Shown: piece after piece, positions 28,204 through 37,949 of the stretch
Position numbering within the stretch: position 1 is the first letter of the stretch
Layout: each line of letters starts with the position of its first letter
Assembly: GCA_947494975.1 (NCBI GenBank)
Contig: CANLXA010000002.1
Span: 248,001-312,000 of the forward strand
Direction: 5' to 3'
Origin: an uncultured Roseicyclus sp.
Lineage (GTDB): Bacteria > Pseudomonadota > Alphaproteobacteria > Rhodobacterales > Rhodobacteraceae
Length of the DNA stretch: 64,000 nucleotides
Notes under the pieces: generated by a model
What the model saw: the letters and a program-made list of their open reading frames with translations, nothing else
Database searches by the model: none
What the model was told of the DNA's origin: nothing
Program-made: the position numbers and the translations under genes

Positions 28204-31123
28204 GGGCACGTCCTCCTTCGGGATCGAAGAACACCGGATCGCAGATTTCCACCTCTGCCGTTACGCCGCGCAGATGGTCGACCATTTTCATGTGGTGCCC
28301 GATGCGGCTTGGCCCGCCCCGCAAGAACCCCAGCCCGATGAAATGGCCCAGGGTCGGCGAGTAGCCGACGGAGGTGATGTAGCCCAGATCGTTGACGCGC
28401 GTGGCCTCGGCATCTTGTTCGAACAGATGCGCCCCGGCGGTGAGTTCCTTGACCGCGCCCACCGGTCTCAGGCCGATCAGGCGCTCGCGGTCCTCCTCCA
28501 GCAGGCCGGGGCGGGTGGCCGCCGCCTTGCCGATGAAATCCTTCTTCTTCGACAGCATGCCCTGCATGCCGGTATCGAAGGCCGTGACCCGCCCGTGGAT
28601 TTCGGAATGGGTGATGAAGCCCTTCTCGATCCTGAGAACGTTCAGCGCCTCCATGCCATAGCCGCCGCCGCCAAGCGCCTCGGCCCGCGCCACCAGATCA
28701 CGGTATAGCGCGTCGCCATAGGTGCTTGGCACCGCAACCTCGTAGGCATGTTCGCCGGAGAAGGAGATGCGGAAGAGGCGGCCATCAATGCCGTGGATGC
28801 GGGCGGTGCCGCATTGCATGAAGGGGAAGGTCTCATCGCTGATCGGGTCGTTGAGAACACCGTTGAGCAGATCCCGCGCCCGTGGCCCGGCGACGGAGAA
28901 TTGCGCCCATTGCTCCGTTACCGACACGAAGCGGACGTCCCAATCGGGGCGCAGAACCTGCGAGACGAATTCCATATGCGCCATGACCTGCCCGGCGGCG
29001 GCAGTGGTGGTGGTCATGACGTAGTGGTTTTCGCCGAGGCAGGCGGTGGTGCCGTCATCCATCACGTGCCCGTCTTCGCGCAACATCAGGCCATAGCGGA
29101 CGCGGCCCGGCTTCAGGGTGGAGAACATGTTCGTATACAAGAAGTCGAGGAAGGCCCTGGCATCCTTGCCCATGATCTCGATCTTGCCGAGGGTCGAGAC
29201 ATCGACCACACCCACGGCGTTGCGGACCATATTGACCTCGCGGTCGCAGCTTTGCCGCCAATGGGACTCGCCGGGCGCGGGCAGGTAGGAGGGGCGATAC
29301 CACAGGCCCGCCTCGATCATCGGCGCGCCGCGCGCGGTGACGGCCTTGTGGGAGGTGGTGAGGCGTTCGGGCGCGAAGCCCTTGCCCTGCGCACCCGCCG
29401 CCATGGTGCCAAGCGCCACGGGCGTGAAGGGCGGGCGGTAGGTGGTGGTTCCGGTCTCGGGGATGCCGCGGCCGGTGGCGTCGGCCAGCACCGCCAGCGC
29501 GCCGATATTGGAGCTTTTGCCCTGGTCCGGGGCCATGCCCTGGGTGGTGTAGCGCTTCATGTGCTCGACGGATTTGAAGCCTTCGCGGGCGGATTGCCTG
29601 ACGTCCTTGGTGGTGACGTCATTGGCGAAATCGAGCCAGGCGCGGCCTTTGCCCTCGACGCTCCAGAGCGCGGAGGTGGTGCCTGCTTCGTCGCTGGCTT
29701 TTGGGATGTCCGGTTTGCGGAGGCGTTTGCCGAGGGTTTTGAGGGCTGTGCTGGCCGCTTCAACGCCTTGCGCTAAAGCGTCTGCCGTTGAGAATGCGCC
29801 GGTGCAGGCGCCCGCGATGTGCAGGCCCTTGACGGCGTTTTCGGCTGGCACAAAGGCATGGATCGCGTCGTTCCAGACGGGGCGCGCGCCGAGATGGCAG
29901 ATCAGGTGGACGGAGGGGTTCCAGCCGCCCGACATGCCGAGGCAATCCGTTTCGAGATCATGGGTGCCGGACGCGGTGCGGTAAGTGATGCCGGTGAGCG
30001 CGCGGCGGCCCTTGGTGCCGATCACCTGCGCGCCGTCGATCACGCGGTAATCGCCCCGTGGCGACACGCCCGGGCGGCTGTCGAGAACGGTTGCCTTGAT
30101 CCCGGCATCGACCAGCTCCAGCGCCGTCTTGTGCGCTTCATCGTTGGTGGTGAAGAGGGTCACGTTTTCGCCGGGTGTGACGCCGTAGCGGTTCACGTAG
30201 GTCCGGATGGCGGAGGCGAGCATGATGCCGGGGCGGTCATTCATCGGGAAGGCGATGGGGCGCTCCAACGCGCCTGCGGCGAGCACGGCCTGACCCGCCT
30301 GGATGCGCCAGAAGCATTCTTGTGGAAGATCTTCGATGTGGGACTGGTGGCTGCCGACCCGCTCCACCGCGCCGAAGGTCAGGCCGTCATAGACGCCGGT
30401 TGCGGTGGTGCGGGTCATGATCCGGACGCGGCCGGTCTCTTCCAGGGCGTCCCGGATTTCCTGAACCCAGATCGAGCCGGGCACGCCATCGATATCTTCA
30501 CCGTCAGACAGGAGCCGCCCGCCCAGATCGGCGCTGTCCTCCAGCAAGATCACATCGGCGCCGGAGCGCGCCGCGGTCAGCGCCGCCATCAGGCCCGCCG
30601 GGCCGCCGCCGATCACGAGCACGTCGCAGAAGGCAAAGGCACGCTCGCTATCGTCGGGTGGCGCGCCTTTGGTCATCCGCCCCAGCCCCGCCGCGCGGCG
30701 GATCGTGGGCTCATAGACCTTTTCCCAGAAGGCGCGGGGCCACATGAACGTCTTGTAATAGAAGCCCGCGCCGAGCCAGGGCCAGAGCAGGTCATTCACG
30801 CTCATCAAGTCGCGGTCGAGGGGGCCGAGGCGGTTCTGACTGCGCGTCTCAAGGCCGGTGAAAATCTCCTGCATCGTCGCACGGACATTGGGCAGCATCG
30901 CGTCGCCCGCGCCCACCTGGATCAGCGCGTTGGGCTCTTCCGATCCGGCAGTCATCACGCCGCGGGGGCGGTGGTACTTGAACGAGCGGCCCATCAGCTT
31001 GACGCCATTGGCCAGCAGGGCGGAGGCGACGGTATCACCCTTGAAGCCTTCGTAGGCCTTGCCGTCGAAGTGGAACCGGACGGGCGTGTCGCGGTCGATC
31101 AGGCCCTTGCCGTCGAGCCTCAT
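28196..31123 (-). CDS. soxA: Sarcosine oxidase, alpha subunit
   Basis: A 975-residue large subunit. The N-terminal part is ferredoxin-like without the cysteine cluster (PVRFHFDGKAYEGFKGDTVASALLANG). A pyridine-nucleotide domain follows (VIGGGPAGLMAALTAARSGADVILLED), with a second Rossmann region near RPIAFPMNDRPGIML. The C-terminal third is a GcvT-like tetrahydrofolate-binding domain that captures the formaldehyde equivalent. The reaction is oxidative demethylation of sarcosine to glycine, giving H2O2 and methylene-THF. Overlaps soxD by ATGA. Confidence 0.97.
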   Translation of the reverse strand: MRLDGKGLIDRDTPVRFHFDGKAYEGFKGDTVASALLANGVKLMGRSFKYHRPRGVMTAGSEEPNALIQVGAGDAMLPNVRATMQEIFTGLETRSQNRLGPLDRDLMSVNDLLWPWLGAGFYYKTFMWPRAFWEKVYEPTIRRAAGLGRMTKGAPPDDSERAFAFCDVLVIGGGPAGLMAALTAARSGADVILLEDSADLGGRLLSDGEDIDGVPGSIWVQEIRDALEETGRVRIMTRTTATGVYDGLTFGAVERVGSHQSHIEDLPQECFWRIQAGQAVLAAGALERPIAFPMNDRPGIMLASAIRTYVNRYGVTPGENVTLFTTNDEAHKTALELVDAGIKATVLDSRPGVSPRGDYRVIDGAQVIGTKGRRALTGITYRTASGTHDLETDCLGMSGGWNPSVHLICHLGARPVWNDAIHAFVPAENAVKGLHIAGACTGAFSTADALAQGVEAASTALKTLGKRLRKPDIPKASDEAGTTSALWSVEGKGRAWLDFANDVTTKDVRQSAREGFKSVEHMKRYTTQGMAPDQGKSSNIGALAVLADATGRGIPETGTTTYRPPFTPVALGTMAAGAQGKGFAPERLTTSHKAVTARGAPMIEAGLWYRPSYLPAPGESHWRQSCDREVNMVRNAVGVVDVSTLGKIEIMGKDARAFLDFLYTNMFSTLKPGRVRYGLMLREDGHVMDDGTTACLGENHYVMTTTTAAAGQVMAHMEFVSQVLRPDWDVRFVSVTEQWAQFSVAGPRARDLLNGVLNDPISDETFPFMQCGTARIHGIDGRLFRISFSGEHAYEVAVPSTYGDALYRDLVARAEALGGGGYGMEALNVLRIEKGFITHSEIHGRVTAFDTGMQGMLSKKKDFIGKAAATRPGLLEEDRERLIGLRPVGAVKELTAGAHLFEQDAEATRVNDLGYITSVGYSPTLGHFIGLGFLRGGPSRIGHHMKMVDHLRGVTAEVEICDPVFFDPEGGRARG

Positions 31124-31383
31124 TGCCCACCCTCCGAGGCCAGCTTTGCGCCGAAGACCTCATGCGTGACCGTATCGCGGTCGACGATCAGCCAGGCGGA
31201 GCAGCCGCCGCCGTGAAACCAGAGCTCCTCCGTCCGGCCCGCGGGATTGTCGCGGTTGTGGATGAAGTCATCCCAGTCGGCGCTCCAGGTTTCCCCTTCG
31301 GGCCGTTTGGCGCCGAGCGCGTGGCCGCGGATGGAAAACTCGCGCAGATCGCGGTTGCCGCAAAGGGGGCAGGGAATTTGCAT
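31120..31383 (-). CDS. soxD: Sarcosine oxidase, delta subunit
   Basis: An 87-residue zinc-binding subunit with the N-terminal IPCPLCGNRDLREF knuckle and the family's central TWSADWDDFIHNRDNPAGRTEELWFH...CSAW motif. Translationally coupled to soxA by an ATGA overlap, and 12 bases downstream of soxB, in the canonical B-D-A-G order. Confidence 0.97.
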   Translation of the reverse strand: MQIPCPLCGNRDLREFSIRGHALGAKRPEGETWSADWDDFIHNRDNPAGRTEELWFHGGGCSAWLIVDRDTVTHEVFGAKLASEGGQ

Positions 31384-31395
31384 GTCTCGCGTCCC

Positions 31396-32649
31396 TCAGT
31401 GCAGGTTGTGCTGGCTACCGGTGGCCTCTTCATCCATCAGGCCTCGGCCCGTGGTGAAGCGATCCAGCCGATGCTTTGTGGCGGCCTCGTGCGGGCGGTC
31501 GGTGGCCATGAGATGGGCCATGCAATGGCCCGATCCCGGCACCGCCTTGAACCCGCCATAACACCAGCCGCCGTTGAAATAGAGCCCGTCGATATGGGTC
31601 TTGTCGATGATGGGGGAGCCGTCGGACGACATGTCCATGATCCCGCCCCAAGACCGCAGCATCCTGGCCTTTCCGATCATCGGCATCAGGGTCATCCCCG
31701 CCTCCACCACATGTTCGGCCATGGGCAGGTTGCCGCGCGCGGCGTAGGAGGCGTAGAAATCCAGATCGCCGCCGAACACCAGCCCGCCCTTGTCGGACTG
31801 ACTGATATAGAAATGGCCCATGCCGTAGGTCACGACATGGTCGATCACGGGCTTCAAGCCCTCGGTCACGAAAGCCTGCAAGACGTGGCTTTCAATCGGC
31901 AGACGCAGTCCGGCCATGGCGGCCACCTGTGAGGAGCGGCCCGCCACGATGATCCCGACTTTCTTGGCGCGGATCGCCCCGCGCGTGGTCTGCACCCCGC
32001 GCACCGCACCGCCTTCGATATCAATGCCGGTAACCTCGCAATTCTGGATCAGGTCCACCCCGCGCCGATCCGCGCCGCGGGCGAAGCCCCAGGCCACGGC
32101 GTCGTGCCGGGCCGACCCGCCGCGCGGATGGTAAAGGCCGCCGTAGATCGGGAAGCGCGTCTGTTCGTAATCCAGATAGGGCAAGATCTTGCGCACGCCG
32201 GCGCGGTCCAGCAAGATCGCATCGTCGCCCTGATTGATCATGGCGTTGCCGCGCCGGGCGAAGGCATCGCGCTGGCCGTCGGAATGGAACAGGTTGATGA
32301 TGCCGCGTTGCGAATGCATCACGTTGTAGTTCAACTCCTGCTCCAGCCCTTCCCAGAGCTTGAGGGAGTGGGAGTAGAATTCGGAATTTCCAGGCAGCCC
32401 GTAATTGGCCCGCACGATCGTGGTGTTGCGCCCGACATTGCCGCCGCCCAGATACCCTTTTTCGAGGACCGCAACATTCGTCAGCCCGTGCTCGGCCGCA
32501 AGGTAATAGGCGGTCGCCAGACCATGCCCGCCGCCGCCGATGATGACGATATCGTATTCGGATTTGGGATCCGGATCACGCCATGCGGGGCCCCACCCCC
32601 TGTTGCCGGTCAGGCCTTGCCACAGTACCTGAAGCCCTGAATATCGCAT
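31396..32649 (-). CDS. soxB: Sarcosine oxidase, beta subunit
   Basis: A 417-residue DAO-family flavoprotein that carries the sarcosine-oxidising site. The FAD motif is IIGGGGHGLATAYYLA near residue 37; GNVGRNTTIVRANY and the histidine-containing GGLYHPRGGSARHDAVAWG region (where family members bind FMN covalently) are present, as is the C-terminal NGGWCYGGFKAVPGSG. First gene of the operon; the start ATG is 12 residues before a conserved LTGNRGW. No glyA, purU or folD gene follows here, unlike many sox loci. Confidence 0.97.
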   Translation of the reverse strand: MRYSGLQVLWQGLTGNRGWGPAWRDPDPKSEYDIVIIGGGGHGLATAYYLAAEHGLTNVAVLEKGYLGGGNVGRNTTIVRANYGLPGNSEFYSHSLKLWEGLEQELNYNVMHSQRGIINLFHSDGQRDAFARRGNAMINQGDDAILLDRAGVRKILPYLDYEQTRFPIYGGLYHPRGGSARHDAVAWGFARGADRRGVDLIQNCEVTGIDIEGGAVRGVQTTRGAIRAKKVGIIVAGRSSQVAAMAGLRLPIESHVLQAFVTEGLKPVIDHVVTYGMGHFYISQSDKGGLVFGGDLDFYASYAARGNLPMAEHVVEAGMTLMPMIGKARMLRSWGGIMDMSSDGSPIIDKTHIDGLYFNGGWCYGGFKAVPGSGHCMAHLMATDRPHEAATKHRLDRFTTGRGLMDEEATGSQHNLH

Positions 32650-32769
32650 CCATCCCTCATGACGTCATCAACGGCCCGGGTCAGGCCGGTCATGCAGAGC
32701 GTAGGAGGAGTGGGATGCGAGGGAAACCCCGCCCGCGACATCGCGCGGGCAGGCTGCGACCGAACCGTC

Positions 32770-33345
32770 TCAGGTGGCGCCGTCGTCGTGATCCGTGCCA
32801 TGCACCGTCGTGCCATCATCGAACAGCACCTGGGTGGTGGAGTTTCGCGGGCGCGTCAGAATGAAATTGTCGAATGTCAGATCATTGAGCCCGACATCGA
32901 AGGTCGGAGCGTAGTCGATATAGCTTTCGACGAGGATCACGCGCTCACCCGCTGCCATGGCAGGCAGACGATCCTCCAGCGGCACGAGGTTGGGCGTTGC
33001 CAATTCGGCAAGCGTGCCGGTGGCGAAGGATCCGTCGACCCGGTAATCGTCATCCGTGCTGCGCAGGATCTGGGTTACCCGGATCTGCACATCATCGTTG
33101 CCGCGGATCATGGAGACCAGCATGTTGCGCATGCCGTCAATCTCGGCCTGGTCGACCTCCTCCTGGCGGGAGATGAGGTCGGCGATCGTGTAGGTCGCCT
33201 TCACGGACGTATTGTAGGTGCGATAGGCATCGAAGAACGCGAAGGATCCGATCCAGGCAAGTGCCAGGACGGGGAACAGAATCACGGCTTCGAAGGCCAC
33301 CGCGGCAGAGGTTTCGGACCAGAAACGGGTTATCAGACGTTTCAT
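32770..33345 (-). CDS. TadE/TadG-like pilus assembly protein
   Basis: A 191-residue protein with a short basic N-terminus and one membrane helix, VAFEAVILFPVLALAWIGSFAF, matching the TadE-like motif in which a conserved Glu sits at the start of the helix; the rest would be periplasmic. It is the last of three consecutive Tad-type genes, 14 bases after the previous one. Probably a minor pseudopilin-like component of a tight-adherence pilus. Confidence 0.8.
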   Translation of the reverse strand: MKRLITRFWSETSAAVAFEAVILFPVLALAWIGSFAFFDAYRTYNTSVKATYTIADLISRQEEVDQAEIDGMRNMLVSMIRGNDDVQIRVTQILRSTDDDYRVDGSFATGTLAELATPNLVPLEDRLPAMAAGERVILVESYIDYAPTFDVGLNDLTFDNFILTRPRNSTTQVLFDDGTTVHGTDHDDGAT

Positions 33346-33359
33346 CTAAGGCGCCTTTC

Positions 33360-33917
33360 TCAGGTCGGTTCAACGACGAAGATCGTCGAAGCAATCATGT
33401 GCAACCCGCCGCTATCGTCGCGCGCCAGGTTCAGGCCGAAGCCGGAAATGGGCAGGATCCGATCCACCACCATACAGGTCCGGATCAGCAGGAAGTCGTT
33501 GTTTGCATCGTTCAGATTGTCGTCGCCGAATTGAAAGGCATTGGCGGGGCGCACGATCATGTCGTTGCCCCGTTGGGCGCAAATCTGGTCGTCCTCCGGC
33601 AATTCATAGGTACTGCGATCGACGATCTGCAGATCGATCTCGAGCAGGTCCTCGCAATTGGGCAGCAGAGAGGTGTTGGCGCACATCGTGGCGCGCACTT
33701 CATCCGCGTTTGTAATGACACCCTGGGCGAGGCGCAGAACCCGCACCGACATGTCGAGCGTCCGCTCCAACATGACCTGACGCGTCAGGATCATGGCCGA
33801 TTCGAAGGCTGCGATGAACAGCAGGATCAGTATTGGGAAGACGATCACCAATTCCATTGAGGCGGTCGCGGCTTCGTCGTCCCGAAACTGACGCAGCTTG
33901 TGTTTGAGGGTGTACAT
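33360..33917 (-). CDS. TadE-like minor pilin / pilus assembly protein
   Basis: A 185-residue protein with basic N-terminus and a helix ASMELVIVFPILILLFIAAFESAMIL that contains the conserved TadE Glu (SMELVIVFP). The remainder is presumably periplasmic. The ATG at 33917 is used; a GTG at 33926 overlapping the upstream stop as GTGA is equally possible and would add three residues. Coupled to the von Willebrand-type TadG gene. Confidence 0.82.
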   Translation of the reverse strand: MYTLKHKLRQFRDDEAATASMELVIVFPILILLFIAAFESAMILTRQVMLERTLDMSVRVLRLAQGVITNADEVRATMCANTSLLPNCEDLLEIDLQIVDRSTYELPEDDQICAQRGNDMIVRPANAFQFGDDNLNDANNDFLLIRTCMVVDRILPISGFGLNLARDDSGGLHMIASTIFVVEPT

Positions 33918-33922
33918 GACAA

Positions 33923-35635
33923 TCACTGAATAAGCCGAAGCTGGTTGATGGAGCGGGCGATCGAGGCGAATGCCTCACTGATCTCGACCCCCTCCACATC
34001 ATAGTAGTGGGCCGCCGTTGAGGCGCAGTGGCGCATGACGGCCTGGCCGTCGGCGGGCGCTTCGAAGCCGATGGCGAACACCACGATGCCGGCCTCATTG
34101 GCGCGGTCACAGATCGCGCGCAGGTTGGCATCCGCTTCGGCCTGAGCCGCGTAGCGGTAGTTGGAATTGTCGGCCACATCGTTGTGGTAATCCCAGATCC
34201 CCGACGCGCGGGCCGGTTCCTCGAACCATTCCTCGGCGATGAACTCGGCGGTATAGGTGGCCCAGAGATCGGGCCAGTACAGAACGGTACCGCCAGCAGA
34301 TCCTGTAGGATCGAAGGCGTTCGGACCATCGGCCGCGAATTCGGTGCTGGTGATGCCGTAGTGACCCCATCCACCATGGGGTTCGGCTTCCCACGAGCCG
34401 CTTGCATCGCGCGGATCGCCGGCAGGCAGCCAGAATTGTCCCTGGTCTTCCCACCAGACCGAGTACTGGTCGTCACCGGGATGGTAGAAGATCGGTGCGT
34501 AGCCGGTCCGATACCGATCGCGCAGGTCGTACTGGTTGGTGTTGGCGCCATCGGTCATCAGCACGACGACCTTGATGGTTTCGTCGTCCAGCTGGGTGGC
34601 CTGATCGCCATCGACGAAGGGTGCCGGACGCAGGCCGAAATCGGGATGCACATGGCCCGATGCGATCAACCCCTGCAAGGCCGGGGCCGCTGTGGGATCA
34701 AGAAGGCCAACGCCCCAGTTCATGCCCAGGTCGATGGCGGTCCAGCCGCCGGTGCCCAGGCTGTTGATGTGGTTGTGCAGCACCGTTTCATCGTGTTGCC
34801 ACGGCAGGATGGCGCCGTATTGGTCGGTCTGACAATGGGGCGTTTCGAACAATTGGTCGTCGTCGTCGTTGACGCGATCAAAGTGCGAAATGCGCCGGAT
34901 CGGCACAGCCGGATCGATGGCCGTGGTCTGGTAATCCGCGGCGCTGAAGCGTGCGCAGTTGGAGGCATTGTGCACGTCGTCGAACGCGAAGACGCTGCCG
35001 ATCAGCGCGCCGCCATTCACGCGCCCGTTATAGGGCACGATGGAGATGGAGACGAAGTTTTCGCTGGCCAGTTCGCCGTTGACGTCCAGAACCTCGGTGA
35101 CGAATTCCCGCGCCGCGGGGCGCAGGTTCACCATCCGGTTGTTGGATCCCATGGAGCCCGAGATATCGAGAACCATCGACACTTCGATGTTGTTCACGCG
35201 TTCCTCGGCGGCGCCGAGGGCCGGGGAGGTCATCAGGCGCACTCCGAAGAGCTGCATGAAGAGCGAGCGGATTTCCAACTCGGCATAAGCGTGGACGCGG
35301 CGGAAGTTCAGGCCCTGCTCCACGCGGATATCCAGGCGATAATTGGTGAGCCCGGAAATCTCGAAATAGTCGCGAACGACCCCTTCCGGGTTGTAGGGCT
35401 GCGTCAAGGAGGCCGCGGCCAGGATGGCGCGGTCCAACGTATATTGCAGCTGAGCGCGCTGGGTTTCGTAGCGCATCACGTCAATTGCGATGCCACCTGC
35501 GCCAATCATGAGAACAAACATGAACATTGCGAAGGCGGTGACAGTCCCGTCTTCGCGGTTCTTGAAACGTGTCGGCGAAAGGCGCGCAGACATTGCGCGT
35601 GCCGAACTTGCCATTTTGCCAAAGAGGCCCGTCAT
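33923..35635 (-). CDS. TadG-like protein with von Willebrand factor A domain
   Basis: A 570-residue protein. The N-terminal membrane helix VTAFAMFMFVLMIGAGGIAIDVMRYE is the TadG/Flp-Tad leader. A VWA domain begins near residue 150 with the MIDAS motif DISGSMGSN and continues to the metal-proximal VVLMTDGANTNQYD. An inserted, Trp- and Asp-rich stretch (residues about 380-480, WEDQGQFWLPAG...WGHYGITSTEF) separates parts of the VWA fold. The ATG at 35635 has GGAG eight bases upstream. The rest of the tad locus (rcpA, tadA-C) is not here. Confidence 0.85.
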   Translation of the reverse strand: MTGLFGKMASSARAMSARLSPTRFKNREDGTVTAFAMFMFVLMIGAGGIAIDVMRYETQRAQLQYTLDRAILAAASLTQPYNPEGVVRDYFEISGLTNYRLDIRVEQGLNFRRVHAYAELEIRSLFMQLFGVRLMTSPALGAAEERVNNIEVSMVLDISGSMGSNNRMVNLRPAAREFVTEVLDVNGELASENFVSISIVPYNGRVNGGALIGSVFAFDDVHNASNCARFSAADYQTTAIDPAVPIRRISHFDRVNDDDDQLFETPHCQTDQYGAILPWQHDETVLHNHINSLGTGGWTAIDLGMNWGVGLLDPTAAPALQGLIASGHVHPDFGLRPAPFVDGDQATQLDDETIKVVVLMTDGANTNQYDLRDRYRTGYAPIFYHPGDDQYSVWWEDQGQFWLPAGDPRDASGSWEAEPHGGWGHYGITSTEFAADGPNAFDPTGSAGGTVLYWPDLWATYTAEFIAEEWFEEPARASGIWDYHNDVADNSNYRYAAQAEADANLRAICDRANEAGIVVFAIGFEAPADGQAVMRHCASTAAHYYDVEGVEISEAFASIARSINQLRLIQ

Positions 35636-35901
35636 GGCCTTCACTCCACAAATAATACCCTCTGGGCGCAGTTTCCCCGACAGACCGCACCAAGGATCGT
35701 TGTCCCCTGCAAGGAAGGCAAAAATGAGGCAGAGCCGTGATCGAATGTGGCCACTTTTACCCTTCGCGCCGGTTACGCGCGGTGCAGCGGGCCATGTGAA
35801 GGTTGCGAAAACAAACGTCCTGTGCCCTTCTGGCCGAGGGCGCCCGCGGCCCCGCGGCGCCTCAGCCTCGTATGAGGTAACGGCGATAAGGGAGGAGCGC
35901 C

Positions 35902-37335
35902 ATGACCACTGACAGGGCAGAGCCCAGTTTCCGACAATCCGTGGATCTGATGTTCAACCGCGCGGCGGCGCTGTTGGATCTGCCGCCTGGTCTGGAAGAG
36001 AAAATTCGTGTCTGCAACTCCACTTACACCGTGCGCTTCGGCGTGAGACTGCGCGGCAAGGTGCACACGTTCACCGGTTATCGGTCGGTCCATTCCGAGC
36101 ACACCGAACCGGTCAAGGGCGGCATCCGCTATGCAATGGGCGTGAACCAGGATGAGGTCGAGGCGCTGGCTGCGCTGATGACGTACAAATGCGCGCTGGT
36201 GGAGGCACCGTTCGGCGGCTCCAAGGGCGGGCTGCGCATCGATCCGCGCGAGTGGGACCAGGACGAGCTTGAAAAGATAACGCGTCGCTTTGCCTACGAG
36301 CTGATCAAGCGTGATCTGATCGATCCGGCCCAGAACGTGCCCGCCCCCGATATGGGAACGGGCGAGAGGGAAATGGCCATCATGGCCGACCAATATGCCC
36401 GGATGAACACGACCGATATCAACGCGCGCGCCTGCGTGACGGGCAAGCCGCCCCATGCGGGCGGCATCCAGGGCCGGGTGGAGGCCACGGGCCGCGGCGT
36501 GCAATACGCGTTGCAGGAGTTCTTCCGCCACCCCGAGGACATCGCCCATGCCGGCCTGTCGGGCAGCCTCGACGGCAAGCGGGTGATCGTGCAGGGCCTC
36601 GGCAATGTGGGCTACCACGCCGCGAAGTTCCTGAGCCAGGAAGACGGTTGCGTTGTCACCCATGTGATCGAACGGGACGGGGCCATTGCCGACGAACATG
36701 GTATCGACATCGATGCCCTGCACCGCTGGATCGGCGAACACGGCGGTGTGAAGGGCTATCCGAACGGCCAATATATCGAGAACGGGACTGCGGTTCTGGA
36801 GGAGGAATGCGACATCCTGATCCCGGCGGCGCTGGAAGGGGTGATCAACCTGTCGAACGCGGCCGACGTGAAGGCCTCCCTGATCATCGAAGCCGCCAAC
36901 GGCCCGATCACGGCCGGGGCCAATGACATCCTGATGGAGAAGGGCACGGTCATCATTCCGGACCTCTACGCCAATGCGGGCGGTGTGACGGTGTCCTACT
37001 TCGAGTGGGTCAAGAACCTGAGCCATATCCGGTTTGGCCGGATGCAGCGCCGCCAGGAGGAATCGCGCCACCAGCTGATCGTCGATGAGATGGAACGGAT
37101 CAGCAAGGACAGCTCGATCAACTGGACGCTGTCGCCGGGCTTCAAGCAGAAATACCTGCGTGGGGCCGGGGAGTTGGAGCTTGTCCGCTCGGGCCTCGAT
37201 GACACGATGCGCGAAGCCTATGCCGCCATGCGCGAGGTGTGGCATTCCCGCGAGGATGTGCACGATCTGCGGACGGCCGGTTTCCTTGTCTCGATCAGCC
37301 GCGTCGCGGCCAGCTATCAGGCGAAAGGCATCTGA
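35902..37335 (+). CDS. Glutamate dehydrogenase (Glu/Leu/Phe/Val family)
   Basis: A 477-residue cytoplasmic enzyme that interconverts glutamate with 2-oxoglutarate and ammonia. The substrate-binding lysine motif VEAPFGGSKGGLRID is near residues 96-110, preceded by VKGGIRY, and the coenzyme-binding VIVQGLGNVGYHAAKFL follows near 230. It is longer than the roughly 450 residues of the NADP hexameric enzymes because of a C-terminal tail. The GGGAGG site before the ATG is strong. NAD versus NADP preference cannot be judged by eye. May supply 2-oxoglutarate from glutamate made by the hut pathway. Confidence 0.95.
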   Translation: MTTDRAEPSFRQSVDLMFNRAAALLDLPPGLEEKIRVCNSTYTVRFGVRLRGKVHTFTGYRSVHSEHTEPVKGGIRYAMGVNQDEVEALAALMTYKCALVEAPFGGSKGGLRIDPREWDQDELEKITRRFAYELIKRDLIDPAQNVPAPDMGTGEREMAIMADQYARMNTTDINARACVTGKPPHAGGIQGRVEATGRGVQYALQEFFRHPEDIAHAGLSGSLDGKRVIVQGLGNVGYHAAKFLSQEDGCVVTHVIERDGAIADEHGIDIDALHRWIGEHGGVKGYPNGQYIENGTAVLEEECDILIPAALEGVINLSNAADVKASLIIEAANGPITAGANDILMEKGTVIIPDLYANAGGVTVSYFEWVKNLSHIRFGRMQRRQEESRHQLIVDEMERISKDSSINWTLSPGFKQKYLRGAGELELVRSGLDDTMREAYAAMREVWHSREDVHDLRTAGFLVSISRVAASYQAKGI

Positions 37336-37350
37336 AAGATCGCGGCGGGA

Positions 37351-37860
37351 TCAGCCAGCCTGGTCCCGCTGCACCAGCAACACGATCATCAGATCGGCGA
37401 CTTCCTTGCCTTCGCGCCGGGCCGAGACGCCGCCCACCGCGAGCGTGCGCCCCGCGCGCCACCAACTGCCCGGCGCATAGACCCGGCCCACCGGCTCTTT
37501 CAGGCGGACCAGAAATCCGCCCGCGGGTTTGAACGCGAACATCCCGCGGTCCACCCTGGCCACATTGTCGATGGTGCAAAGCACGCGGCCATCCGGCCCG
37601 ACTTCCCGCAATTCCGACCGGGTCAGCTCGATCTCGCGGCCCGTTGCCTGCCACATCGCCCAGGCGAGCCAGAGGCAGAGCGCCCCGAAGAAGACCAGGA
37701 ACAGCATCCACCCGAAGATCGCCGGCGGGCTGCTGATGGCGACGCTCAACACGATCAGGCCCAGGATCACGAGCATGCCGACGGCCACGACGCGGCGGGG
37801 CTGTTTGGGCGTGATCGTTGCCAGAACTTCGTTGGGGTCGATCTTTGTCTTACGCGCCAT
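37351..37860 (-). CDS. Membrane protein of unknown function
   Basis: A 169-residue protein with two adjacent hydrophobic helices (VVAVGMLVILGLIVLSVAI and AIFGWMLFLVFFGALCLWLAWAMW) and a soluble C-terminal domain with a PH-like beta pattern (GREIELTRSELREVGPDGRVLCTIDNVARVDRG). It is convergent with glutamate dehydrogenase, 15 bases between stops, and a GCGGGA/TCCCGC inverted repeat spans its 3' end. No specific family recognised. Confidence 0.7.
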   Translation of the reverse strand: MARKTKIDPNEVLATITPKQPRRVVAVGMLVILGLIVLSVAISSPPAIFGWMLFLVFFGALCLWLAWAMWQATGREIELTRSELREVGPDGRVLCTIDNVARVDRGMFAFKPAGGFLVRLKEPVGRVYAPGSWWRAGRTLAVGGVSARREGKEVADLMIVLLVQRDQAG

Positions 37861-37949
37861 CGCACACCTTCCGTGCCGCCGCGCGGAATGGACGGCAGGC
37901 TGGGCCCGTCCTACCTAGAGCGCCAACACCCCGCAAGGAGGCAACAGAC

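Noticed and set aside
29819-31216. 465-residue plus-strand ORF.
   Set aside because: Antisense of soxA.
34028-35740. 570-residue plus-strand ORF.
   Set aside because: Antisense of the TadG-like VWA gene.
37345-37369. GCGGGA/TCCCGC inverted repeat as a terminator of glutamate dehydrogenase.
   Set aside because: It lies partly inside the convergent gene and has no T-run on either strand.
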